DNA from: Pseudomonadota bacterium
GTDB taxonomy: Bacteria; Pseudomonadota; Gammaproteobacteria; Steroidobacterales; Steroidobacteraceae
Assembly: GCA_019352035.1 (NCBI GenBank)
Contig: JABBNZ010000010.1
Coordinates: forward strand, 24,517 to 88,516
Length of the DNA: 64,000 nucleotides
Reading direction: 5' to 3'
This document shows positions 37,350 to 45,634 of this stretch, one piece after another. The notes beneath the pieces are model-generated. The model was not told where the DNA came from and ran no database searches. It worked only from the letters and a program-made list of their open reading frames with translations. The translations under genes were made by a program, and so were the position numbers. Each line of letters opens with the position of its first letter. Positions within the stretch are counted from its first letter, which is position 1.

Positions 37350-37548
37350 ACGGTCGAATCGGGTCGCTGAGCGCCCTGCCGTCCGCCGCGTAGCAGTAGT
37401 AGAAGCTGACCGGATTGAATAGGTAGCCCGCGTAACGCAGGTGCGTCAGGAGGCGCACGGGCCCGCCGGGGCGCCTGCCGGTATGCTGCGCCACCCGCCT
37501 CTTGACGGCCTCGGTCAGCGAAACGTCGGTTGGACCGAGATACTCAGG
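37348..37548 (-). pseudogene. Fragment of a DUF1365-family gene
   Basis: Minus-strand frame EYLGPTDVSLTEAVKRR, VAQHTGRRPGGPVRLLTHLRYAGYLFNPVSFYYCY matches the strongly conserved central part of DUF1365 (normally ~250 residues; LLTxLRYxGYxFNPVSFYYCY). The first ~80 and last ~110 residues are missing; the 5' side abuts the desaturase pseudogene stop (37544-37546) and the 3' side runs into the lipocalin. DUF1365 genes commonly travel with cyclopropane-fatty-acid synthase and lipocalin genes in light- and oxidative-stress clusters. Confidence 0.78.
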
Positions 37549-38376
37549 CCCCCGCCCGCGCCAGCACTCGCGCCGGCAGCGGTTTCAACCCGTGCACGAG
37601 CCCGAGCGCCGCCATCAGGCGCAGCCCGTACCAGGTCACATCGATCTCCCGCCAGAGAAACCCCTGGCGGGCGCAGCCGGGGAATCCGTGATGATTGTTG
37701 TGCCAGCCCTCGCCGAGGTGAGCAGCGCCAGCCAGAGATTGTTGCGGCTGTCGTCCGGCGTCGCGAAGCGCCTCGAGCCGAAGCGGTGAGCGAGGGAGTT
37801 GATGGTGACGGTGGCATGGAAGAGCGCGACGGTGGAGATGAAAAATCCCCAGACCAGCATCTGCGGCCCGGTGGTATGCAGGCCGGGATCCGCCCCTCGC
37901 AGCAGCGCTCCGAGCGCATACATCGCCGCCGCCAACAGCACCGGCACGGCGATGTCGTAGCGGTCGAGCCAGCGCAGCTCCGGGTATCGGGCGAGATCGG
38001 GAACTCGCCGCAGATCGGTGCGAAAACCCGCGGTGTGAGGAACCAGCCCATGTGGCTCCAGAGAAGGCCGTGAACCCCCGGCGAGTGCGGATCGCGCACG
38101 GTATCGGCCGCGCGATGATGGTTGCGATGATGTGCGGCCCGCCAAAGCGGCCCGCGCCACCGCCAAAGCGGTTGCGGAGACGCCGGTCCATACCGCGGCG
38201 ATACACCCCAGGTGCAGCAGGACGAAAGGGGCTGCGCGCACCCAGTCGATGCGGTCGGCGGCCCGCGGGTCGAGCGCCTCGGCCTCCCGCGTGTCGTACC
38301 AGCGGCGCAAGGTCTTCCACCTCGACCCGGGGACGAGCATTTCACTGGAGCTGCGGTACGAATCTGTATCTGGCAT
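37544..38376 (-). pseudogene. Fatty acid delta-9 desaturase gene with frameshifts and a deletion
   Basis: Recognisable pieces occur in three frames, in order: N-terminus MPDTDSYRSSSEMLVPGS through VSATALAVARAAL (to ~38145); LWRAAHHRNHHRAADTVRDP (to ~38020; histidine box 2); DLRRVPDLARYPELRWLDRY through NSLAHRFGSRRFATPDDS and LWLALL (to ~37720); and GEGWHNNHHGFPGCARQGF (histidine box 3) to the stop at 37544. At least three frameshifts separate them. The segment with histidine box 1 (HRYFSHR-type, ~45 residues) is missing at the first junction. The gene would have made an acyl-CoA or acyl-lipid desaturase. Confidence 0.85.
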
Positions 38377-38478
38377 CGCACGTTGCCTCTGGTCGCGACG
38401 GTGCCTTATACGGACGCCGGGGCCGGACGGATGCAGGCCGACCGCGATCTCGGGTACGGCGGGGGGCTTCGGCTCCCC

Positions 38479-39897
38479 TCAATCCCTGGGGAGGTCCTTG
38501 AAGGCCTCGAGCGCGAGCTGCCGCGAGGCCGCGACGTCGACCATGGTCTCGGGGTAGCCGCAGCGGGCAAGGGCGGCGGGATCGCGCCACGGCTGATGCA
38601 ACAGCCTGGGCGGCAGTCCCGCGAGCTCGGGCAGCCAGCGCTTCAGGTACGCCGCCTCGGGATCGAAGCGGGCGGCCTGCGTGAAGGGATTGAACACCCT
38701 GAAGTACGGTGCCGCATCCGCGCCGCTCCCCGCGACCCATTGCCAGCCGAGGGTATTGTTGGCGAGGTCCGCATCGACGAGCGTATCCCAGAACCACCGG
38801 GCGCCATGAATCCAGTGCAGGCGCAGATTCTTGGTGAGAAAGCTCGCCGCGATCATCCGCACCCGGTTGTGCATCCAACCGGTGCTCCAGAGCTCCCGCA
38901 TGCCCGCATCGACGAGCGGCACGCCCGTCATGCCACGCTGCCAGCGCCGCAGCACTGCCTCATCGGCTTCGGCCCAGCGGAACGCGTCGAAGCGGCGGTT
39001 GAAGTTCCGCTCGCAGGTGCCCGGGAAGTGATAGAGCATGTGGTGGGCGAACTCGCGCCATCCGAGCTCGCACAGAAAAGCCTCGCGGCCTGCGTTGCCG
39101 GCGGCGCCCGCGCGCGCCGCGCGACCCTGCAGCGCATGTTGGATCTGACGTGGCGTGATCTCCCCGAAGTGCAGGTGCGCCGACAGCCGCGAGGTACCGG
39201 GATCGGCGGGCCGGTCGCGGCCGACGGCATAACCGGTGAGCGCACGCTCGCAAAACCGGCGCAATCTCTCGCGGGCGCCCGCCTCACCCGGCCGCCAGCT
39301 GCGCTCGAGTCCACCTGCCCAGGCGATGCGCGGCTCGAGCTTTAGGGAATCCAGCGGGAGGCCGCCCGCGAGCCGCATCCATTGGCGTGGACGCGGCACG
39401 GGAAGCGGCCGCGCAGCGGTCAGTTGCGACTGCAGCTTGCGCCAGAACGGCGTGAATACCCGGTAGGGCCGCTGCTCTGATCCGCTGATCCGCCACGGCT
39501 CGAGCAGCAGGTTGCCAGGCAGGCTCTCGACGGCGAGTCCTCGCCTGCGCAGCTCGGCTTTGATCGCGGAGTCGCGCTCGATCAGCGCCGGCTCGTAGCA
39601 ACGCGTCCAATAGACCGTGCTGGCGCCGCTTCGGGCGATGAGCCGAGTGAGCTCATCCAGCGTATCCCCCGCGGCGAGATGCAGCTGCCCTCCGAGCTCG
39701 CGGAGCGCCCGATCGAGAGCCTGCAGCGACCGATGCAGCCACCACCGGCTCGCCGCACCGGGTGCCCACTCCCCCTCCTCCTGCGGCGAATGGATATACA
39801 CGGGCAACACCCGCTCGTGGGTCGCGGAGGCCGCCGCCAGAGCGGGATGATCCGCGAGACGCAGGTCGCGCCGCAGCCATACCAAGGCCGTGCTCAT
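38479..39897 (-). CDS. phrB: Deoxyribodipyrimidine photolyase
   Basis: Repairs cyclobutane pyrimidine dimers in UV-damaged DNA with blue light. 472 residues from the ATG at 39897: N-terminal antenna-binding domain (ALVWLRRDLRLADHPALAAA) and C-terminal FAD domain with SRLSAHLHFGEITPRQI, CELGWREFAHHMLYH and the WMHNRVRMIAASFLTKNL / DADLANNTLGWQWVAGSGADAAPYFRVFNP signatures. All expected FAD and electron-transfer tryptophans appear present in these motifs. It is the only intact gene in a run of pseudogenes that normally accompany photolyase in light-stress clusters. Confidence 0.96.
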   Translation of the reverse strand: MSTALVWLRRDLRLADHPALAAASATHERVLPVYIHSPQEEGEWAPGAASRWWLHRSLQALDRALRELGGQLHLAAGDTLDELTRLIARSGASTVYWTRCYEPALIERDSAIKAELRRRGLAVESLPGNLLLEPWRISGSEQRPYRVFTPFWRKLQSQLTAARPLPVPRPRQWMRLAGGLPLDSLKLEPRIAWAGGLERSWRPGEAGARERLRRFCERALTGYAVGRDRPADPGTSRLSAHLHFGEITPRQIQHALQGRAARAGAAGNAGREAFLCELGWREFAHHMLYHFPGTCERNFNRRFDAFRWAEADEAVLRRWQRGMTGVPLVDAGMRELWSTGWMHNRVRMIAASFLTKNLRLHWIHGARWFWDTLVDADLANNTLGWQWVAGSGADAAPYFRVFNPFTQAARFDPEAAYLKRWLPELAGLPPRLLHQPWRDPAALARCGYPETMVDVAASRQLALEAFKDLPRD

Positions 39898-39908
39898 TGT
39901 CGGCGCGC

Positions 39909-40121
39909 TCAGCCCTGCGTGAAGTCCGTCGGCGAAAACAACATCGCCGCGGCCGCAGCGGCCGGATTGCCGCCGGCCTCGGTGATCATCGAGGCCATGT
40001 AAGGAATGGGCGGCACCGCCGGCCGGCGAACGACGAGCACCACGATCGCAACGCAGGCGGCCGCGAGCAGCACTCCGGTCGCGAGGCTCAGCCGATGCCA
40101 GAACCTGAGGCTCTGCCATAG
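39909..40121 (-). pseudogene. C-terminal half of an anti-sigma factor (RskA-like)
   Basis: The minus-strand sequence GLWQSLRFWHRLSLATGVLLAAACVAIVVLVV continues with PPIPYMASMITEAGG, which is the membrane helix and start of the periplasmic domain of RskA/ChrR-type anti-sigma proteins (LWRSLxFWRxLALA..., YMAxLxDAxG). It stops after ~70 residues, 12 bases before phrB, without the rest of the domain. The matching N-terminal half lies on the opposite strand at 40131-40268, so an inversion broke the gene. Confidence 0.65.
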
Positions 40122-40130
40122 ACCCGGCTG

Positions 40131-40268
40131 CCCCGGCGGCTCACGCGCGAATCGGCCTCCGCGACGGTGGCGCATTGGCGGCGCCGACTGTTGCCGCTCG
40201 CGCAGGAGATCCCGCCCGAATCGCCGTCGGCGCAGCTCTGGCAGCGCATCCGCGGCGAGTTGCAGCTC
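40131..40268 (+). pseudogene. N-terminal-side piece of the same anti-sigma factor, inverted
   Basis: Plus-strand frame RLTRESASATVAHWRRRL, LPLAQEIPPESPSAQLWQRIRGELQ matches the diagnostic stretch just before the membrane helix in RskA-like anti-sigma factors (VAxWExRLAPLAExVPPVxPPxxLWxRIE). It should be followed by the helix found at 39909-40121, but that is on the minus strand and the two pieces now diverge from about 40125. Upstream zinc-binding and sigma-binding parts are absent. Confidence 0.65.
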
Positions 40269-40407
40269 GTTCATTCGGGTGACCGCGCGTCCCGATCGGG
40301 GCGTTTCATCCGCGACTCGCGGCGCACCGCAGGCCCTCCGGGTATTTGTGTGAGCAGCGTGACGATCGGACTCCCGGCACTGACCGGCGCGCCCGCGTCC
40401 AAAGTTT

Positions 40408-40850
40408 GCCTCCAGCCCATACGTCGACATTGTCCGGCAGGCGTTTCCGCAAGTCTTCCAACATATCATAGGCGACGTTCAGCTCGAGTGTTTCACTGAA
40501 GGACAGCCCGACCACCTCGACTTTCTGCCGCCGCGCTGGCTGCACGATATCCCAGGCCGGCGTCTGCACTCCAAGTGAAATGCAGCGTGCACCCTCAGCG
40601 GCGAGACAGATATGCCCCATCAGCAGTCCGAGCTCATGCTGCCCACCGGGCAGAGTCGTGAGCATCTCGCAGCAGCCGGATCACCTCCGCCATCATCGGC
40701 GCCAGCACACCGCCGGGGGACTCCCTCCCCGCCTGCCGCCCGCACCGGCTCGCTCGCCTGGAAGCGCTCGATGAGCTGCGCAAGCAGGATATGCGTCAGC
40801 CGGGAACCGCGGCCGACGGGCACGCGGAATGCTCTTTCAAGGTGTGTCAT
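40408..40850 (-). pseudogene. Broken cobalamin-binding (CarH/LitR-type) regulator
   Basis: The 3' part (40665-40408) encodes LTTLPGGQHELGLLMGHI, EGARCISLGVQTPAWDIVQ and VEVVGLSFSETL through VDVWAGG, a B12-binding domain as in the C-terminal half of light-sensing MerR regulators. The 5' part from ATG 40850 reads MTHLERAFRVPVGRGSRLTHILLAQLIERF in another frame, with a further piece LAPMMAEVIRLLRDAH in a third. The middle is deleted and at least two frameshifts intervene; the end after WAGG is also scrambled. Such regulators drive photolyase clusters, which fits the neighbourhood. Confidence 0.68.
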
Positions 40851-40909
40851 GACTCCGATCGGCAACGCCGCCGTTGACGATGATCGCAATCGCCCGAGAG
40901 GGATCGACG

Positions 40910-41452
40910 ATGAGAGGGAAAGCCTGGATTCCAGCCGCCGCGGGAGCTGCGCTGCTCGCGTTCTTGGGCCTCAGCGCCCTCGCCATCGCGAAGTCCGCGC
41001 CCGCCGATCAGAGACTGCTGCGGCTCTGCGCGCAGGGAAGCATCGCCGAGGTGGAGCTCGGGCAGCTCGCGACCACCCGATCGGGCACTCCCGCCGTCCT
41101 GAGCCTGGGGACCCGCCTCGCCCAGGATGGCTCCACAGGAGTTGCCAGCCTGCAGACCCTCGCGGCCATGCTGCACGTGCAGCTCCCCAAAGCGCCGGAT
41201 GCCACCCAGAAGCAACAGATCACGAAGCTGAGGAGGCTGCGTGGAGCGGCGTTTGACCAGAGGTTCGAACGGATCGCATCTGAGGAGGAGAGCAAGATGC
41301 TGCACCAGTTCCAGTCCGGCGCGAGCACGGCCCGGAGCGCAGCCGTCAGGTACACGATCAGGAACATGATCCCGGCGGTTGAGGAGCATCTGCAGATCGT
41401 GAAGGGCCTCCCCATCCGCGAGGCCACCGCTGCAACGGGCGTGATGCGCTGA
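40910..41452 (+). CDS. Exported DUF4142 (ferritin-like fold) protein
   Basis: 180 residues from the ATG at 40910, with AGAGGGA upstream; an earlier in-frame ATG (40874) would spoil the signal peptide. Signal peptide about 1-30 (hydrophobic AAGAALLAFLGLSALAIA). The mature helical domain has RLCAQGSIAEVELGQLAT, LGTRLAQDGSTGVASLQTLA, FDQRFERIASEEESKMLHQF and AVEEHLQIVKGL, the four-helix pattern of DUF4142 (periplasmic, ferritin-like). The family's usual metal-ligand His residues are mostly replaced here, with a Gln-rich loop; the role is unknown, and envelope stress is often suggested. Confidence 0.87.
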   Translation: MRGKAWIPAAAGAALLAFLGLSALAIAKSAPADQRLLRLCAQGSIAEVELGQLATTRSGTPAVLSLGTRLAQDGSTGVASLQTLAAMLHVQLPKAPDATQKQQITKLRRLRGAAFDQRFERIASEEESKMLHQFQSGASTARSAAVRYTIRNMIPAVEEHLQIVKGLPIREATAATGVMR

Positions 41453-41479
41453 GGTTGGAGATCGCGGTCTTCGCTTGCC

Positions 41480-44400
41480 TCAGGCACGATCGACCCCGGG
41501 CTGGAGCCAGCGCGCGGCGAGCGGCGGGACCAGCAGCAGGCTGACGATCGTCGAGGACACCAGGCCCCCCAGGATCACCACCGCCATCGGCCCCTCGATC
41601 TCGTGGCCGGGCTGGTGCAGTTGCACCGCCACCGGCAGCAGCGCGAGCGCGGTCAGCAGCGCGGTGAGCAGCACCGGTGTCAACCGCTCCCTGGAGCCGC
41701 GCAGCGCGGTCTCCAGGCCCCAGGTCTGCCCTTCCACCTGCACCAGGTGATCGTAGTGCGACACCAGGAGGATGGTGTTGCGCGCCGCCATTCCGAACAG
41801 CGCCACGAATCCGACCATCGCCCCCAGGGTCAACGTCGCACCGGTGATCGCCGCGGCCGCGACGCCGCCGATGAGCGTGCTCGGCAGCACCAGCAGCACC
41901 AGCGCCACATGCCGCCCCCGCCCGAACGCCAGCGCGAGGAGCAGCACGATCAGCACCAGCGCCGCGGCAGCGTGCAGGTAGAGCTGATGCGCGGCGGCTA
42001 CCTGCGCTTCCGCCGCTCCGCCATAGCGCAGATACACGCCGGACGGCAGCTTGATGTGCGCGCCGATCGCCCGCTGCGCGGCCGCGGCGAATCCCGTCTG
42101 GTCCGCTGTGGTTGCGTTCGCGGTCACCACCTGGCGGCGCAAACCGTCCTCGTGGTCGATCTCGCTGCGGCCTGACTCCACCACGACGTTCGCAACTGCC
42201 GACAGCGGAACCACCGCGCCGTCGGAGCTGCGCAGCGGCAATGCGCCTACCGCCTGCGGCGAGGCACCGGAGCCGGCTATGCGCACCACCACCGGGATGC
42301 TGCGGTCGGCCTGCGCAAGCTGGCCGACCACCGCGCCCTGGTAAGCCGCATTGACCGCCCGCAGCACGTCGCCTGGGCGCAGTCCGTACAGGGCGAGCCG
42401 GTCAGGCCGCAGCTGCACGTGCAGCTCGGGTTGGCGCGGAGGGACCTGGAGGCGCACCTCGCCGGCGTCCGGGAGCTTTCGCAGCACTGCGGCGATCCGG
42501 GTCGCCACCGCATCGTCGGTGTCCAGGTCATTGCCGAACACGCTGACGAAGAAAGGCGCGTTCTCGCCGGAGAGGGTCTCGCCGATACGCTCGGCGAGCA
42601 CCGAGTAGACTTCGGTGAGCTGGTTCGGGAAGTCGACGAACACCTTGTGGATCGCCGCCTCGATCTGGCTGGGCGTATGGCCCTCGGCCGGGTTGATCTG
42701 AATGTCGAACTCACTCTTGTTCGGGGCGTCCCGGTCCTGACCGTTGACGGCGCGGCCAATCTGCTCGGCGACGGTCTCGACGCCAGGAATCGCCAGCAGC
42801 CGCCTGGAGATCCGCTCGCCGACGCGGCTGGTCTCCCGCAACGAGATGCCCGGACGCAGGCTGGCGTGGGCGATGAGATAGCTCTCGCGGAAGTTCGGCA
42901 GCAGCCTCTGGCCGAAGAGCGGCAGCAGCGCCGCACCGGCGATTCCGGTGCCCAGCAGCACGGCCAGCACGGCTCGCGGGTGCCCGTAAAGCCTCTCGAT
43001 CGTGCGGCGCTGGAAGCGCTTGCACGTGACCAGGACGCGCGCCTCGGGCGGCGGCGTGTGCTTGCGCATGAGCAACGCGCACAGCGCCGGCGTGGCGCTC
43101 ATTGCGACCAGCAACGAGATGCCGACGGCAAGCAGGAAGGCCGCTGACAGCGGCCGAAAGAACGCGCCCTGGATTCCGGAGAGCATGATGATCGGCAGGA
43201 ACGCCATCACCACTGCGGCAGTGGCGTAGAACACCGGCAGCCGCACTTCGAGTGAGGCACCGACGAACAGCTGACGGGCATCGAGCGCCCCGCCAGCGGC
43301 CCCGGCGTCGCGACGTCTGCGTGTGATGTTCTCGACGTCGATCACGGCATCGTCGACGACCACGCCAAGCGCCACCACGAGCCCGCCGATCGTCATCGTG
43401 TTCAGCGACACACCGAACATCTCCAGGATCCACACGGTCGCAAGCAGCGACAGGGGTATCGACGAGAACGAGATCAGCGCGCCGCGCCAGTCACGCAGGG
43501 TCGCCAGCAGCAGGATCACCACCAGCACCGCGCCGATCAGCAGCGACCCACGCAGACTGACCAGCGCACTCTCGATGAAGGTCGCCGGCCGCAACAGCGC
43601 CGGGTGGTAGATCACCCCCTCCTTCTTCAGCGCCGGTGCGAGCTGATTCAGGCGCTTCTCCAGCGCGCGGGTGACGGTCAGTGTGTTGGCGCCGTACTGC
43701 GTCGAGGTCTCGACCAGGATTCCGGGTTGATCGCCGATGATGCCATTGCCAAAGCGTGGCGCCGCCCCGTCGCGCACGGTCGCAACGTCACCGAGCCGGA
43801 TCGGCAGACCGTCACGCGTCTCAAGCACCGCCTGTGCCAACGTCCGCGGCGTCGCACCCGGCGCCTGAGCGCGCACTACGATGCGCTGTACCGGTGTCTG
43901 AATGTAGCCGCCGCCGATCAGCTCGGTGGATCGCCGAGTGGCGCGGAACACATCGTCCAAGGTCAATCCGTCGGCGGCCAGCTTCTGCGGATCGACGATC
44001 ACCTGGCGCTCGCGCTCGGCACCGCCGTAGAGCATCGCCTGCGCCACCCCGGGCACCGAGAGAATCTGCGGCTGGATCTGCCAGCGCACCACGCCGCGCA
44101 GTTGCACGGGCGTCAGGCGGTCACTGGTGAAGCCGAAGTGCTCGAGGTATTGCATCGATGACGATAGCGGCGACAGCAGCGGCGGACCCGTGCCGGCGGG
44201 CAAAATTCCGGCAGCTCCCGCGAGGCGCTCGGTGACCACCTGGCGCTGCCGGTACGGATTGCCGCGGCGCTTGAACACGACGTAGATCGCCGACAGGCCC
44301 TGGATCGACTTCGAGCGCACCGTCTCGACGCCTTCGGTGCCCGCCAACAGACCTTCCAGCGGCCGGGTCACCAGCGACTCGACCTGCTGCGCATCGAGCC

Positions 44401-44563
44401 CCGGCGCCTCGGTCTGCACCGTCACGTGCGGCGGGGCAAAGTCCGGGAACACATCGAAGCGCGCGTGCAGCAGCGCACCGAAGCTCAACATCGCGATGAG
44501 CAACGACAGCGCGGTGACGATGCGCGGGTGCGCCAGGGAGGCGCGGACGATGGCGCTGAGCAT
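41480..44563 (-). CDS. RND efflux pump inner-membrane subunit (heavy-metal type, CusA/CzcA-like)
   Basis: Proton-driven trimeric transporter. 1027 residues: first helix with LSFGALLHARFDVFPDFAPP, porter domains (VTRPLEGLLAGTEGVETVRS is typical of the HME branch), VALGVVVDDAVIDVENITRR in helix 4 with the proton-relay acidic residues, and the internal repeat IGGVAAAAITGATLTLGAMVGFVALFGMAARNTILLVSH. It is co-transcribed with the adaptor, whose stop shares one base with this ATG (TGATG). Heavy-metal branch is judged from these motifs; paired methionine metal relays of CusA are not obvious, so the substrate (metal or organic) is open. Confidence 0.93.
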   Translation of the reverse strand: MLSAIVRASLAHPRIVTALSLLIAMLSFGALLHARFDVFPDFAPPHVTVQTEAPGLDAQQVESLVTRPLEGLLAGTEGVETVRSKSIQGLSAIYVVFKRRGNPYRQRQVVTERLAGAAGILPAGTGPPLLSPLSSSMQYLEHFGFTSDRLTPVQLRGVVRWQIQPQILSVPGVAQAMLYGGAERERQVIVDPQKLAADGLTLDDVFRATRRSTELIGGGYIQTPVQRIVVRAQAPGATPRTLAQAVLETRDGLPIRLGDVATVRDGAAPRFGNGIIGDQPGILVETSTQYGANTLTVTRALEKRLNQLAPALKKEGVIYHPALLRPATFIESALVSLRGSLLIGAVLVVILLLATLRDWRGALISFSSIPLSLLATVWILEMFGVSLNTMTIGGLVVALGVVVDDAVIDVENITRRRRDAGAAGGALDARQLFVGASLEVRLPVFYATAAVVMAFLPIIMLSGIQGAFFRPLSAAFLLAVGISLLVAMSATPALCALLMRKHTPPPEARVLVTCKRFQRRTIERLYGHPRAVLAVLLGTGIAGAALLPLFGQRLLPNFRESYLIAHASLRPGISLRETSRVGERISRRLLAIPGVETVAEQIGRAVNGQDRDAPNKSEFDIQINPAEGHTPSQIEAAIHKVFVDFPNQLTEVYSVLAERIGETLSGENAPFFVSVFGNDLDTDDAVATRIAAVLRKLPDAGEVRLQVPPRQPELHVQLRPDRLALYGLRPGDVLRAVNAAYQGAVVGQLAQADRSIPVVVRIAGSGASPQAVGALPLRSSDGAVVPLSAVANVVVESGRSEIDHEDGLRRQVVTANATTADQTGFAAAAQRAIGAHIKLPSGVYLRYGGAAEAQVAAAHQLYLHAAAALVLIVLLLALAFGRGRHVALVLLVLPSTLIGGVAAAAITGATLTLGAMVGFVALFGMAARNTILLVSHYDHLVQVEGQTWGLETALRGSRERLTPVLLTALLTALALLPVAVQLHQPGHEIEGPMAVVILGGLVSSTIVSLLLVPPLAARWLQPGVDRA

Positions 44564-45528
44564 CAGTCGTCGCCGGAGCCTTTGCCCAGACCCTGCAGCG
44601 ACCAGAGGACGCCGGCGCCCCGGACGACTATGTGGTCATCGGTGCGCAGCCCGGTCACCAGCCAGCCGTTACCGACAGGTTGCAGCACGGTCACCGGCAG
44701 CGGCGCGAACCGCGTATCGCCGTCCTTCGACTTGTCCGGCAGCACGTGGTAGACGTAGGCGCCCTGCTCTCCATAGAGCAGAGCTCCATCGGGCACCATG
44801 CGCCCGTCGCGGCCGCGGCCTTCGAGCACCACAGGCAGCTCCGCGCCCGGCCCGAGGCCCGCCGGCGGATGCGAGATCTGCAGCAGCAGCCCGACGCCCT
44901 GAATCCGTGCGGCCGACTGGGGCAGCGGGCCGAGCACACGCGCCGGCACCCTGATGCCGTCGACGTCCACCAGGGCCTCCGTTGGCATCGTGCCCAGACT
45001 ATGGCGGCCCGGAAGGTCGGCGCGCAACAGCAGTTGACGGCCGGCGGCGAGCTGATTGATCAGCATGCCGCGCCGTGCATCGCCGAGCCGCGCGAGAGGT
45101 CCCCAGCGCAGCACAAACCTGGCCTGCGCCTCCCGTGCGCGGCCCTGAGCTTCGATCTGCGCCGCCTCGGCAACTTGCAGCGCCTTCAGCGACGTGTTGG
45201 CGCCCCGATACAACCCCTTCAGCCGCTCGGTCTCGGCCGCGGCGGCCTGGGCGGCGGCCCGCGACGAATCGAGCCGGCCCGCATCCGCCACCAGCTGCGA
45301 GGGGTCGAGCACCCGGCCGTAGGCCTCGGTGCGCTGCGGCAAGTTTGCCGCCGGCGCCACGGCGATGACGATGCCGACCGCGCGCTGCTGCTCGGCGCTG
45401 AGCGCCGGCAACTGACCGCTCTGTCCAGTTGCGGCGAGCTTGCGAGCATCGTCGTTCCCGGCGTGTAGCCGGGCCGAAAGCAGCAGCACCGCGCAAGCCG
45501 GCAACATCAGGTACTTCAGCGTCGTCAT
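44563..45528 (-). CDS. RND efflux periplasmic adaptor (HlyD/CusB-like)
   Basis: Membrane fusion protein joining the RND pump to the outer-membrane factor. 321 residues from the ATG at 45528, which begins a signal peptide (MTTLKYLMLPACAVLLLSARLHA). The mature part has a coiled-coil hairpin (AAAETERLKGLYRGANTSLKALQVAEAAQIEAQGR), barrel strands and the closing GLRTDDHIVVRGAGVLWSLQG. The upstream in-frame region to 45642 includes no signal and is not used. It is short for CusB and lacks a clear metal-binding N-terminal Met-rich region. Confidence 0.9.
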   Translation of the reverse strand: MTTLKYLMLPACAVLLLSARLHAGNDDARKLAATGQSGQLPALSAEQQRAVGIVIAVAPAANLPQRTEAYGRVLDPSQLVADAGRLDSSRAAAQAAAAETERLKGLYRGANTSLKALQVAEAAQIEAQGRAREAQARFVLRWGPLARLGDARRGMLINQLAAGRQLLLRADLPGRHSLGTMPTEALVDVDGIRVPARVLGPLPQSAARIQGVGLLLQISHPPAGLGPGAELPVVLEGRGRDGRMVPDGALLYGEQGAYVYHVLPDKSKDGDTRFAPLPVTVLQPVGNGWLVTGLRTDDHIVVRGAGVLWSLQGLGKGSGDD

Positions 45529-45634
45529 CGGCGCGCTCCGGTGCTGGACTCTCGGCCGGCTCGCCGCAAGCAAGCAGACGTTGTACCAAGTTCGGCTATG
45601 ACATCCCCCATGCTTCGTACAGTATAGTGCCTGC

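Noticed and set aside
37544..38381. Three overlapping desaturase-like frames as separate genes
   Set aside because: They are successive pieces of one protein order in different frames, so one pseudogene rather than several genes.
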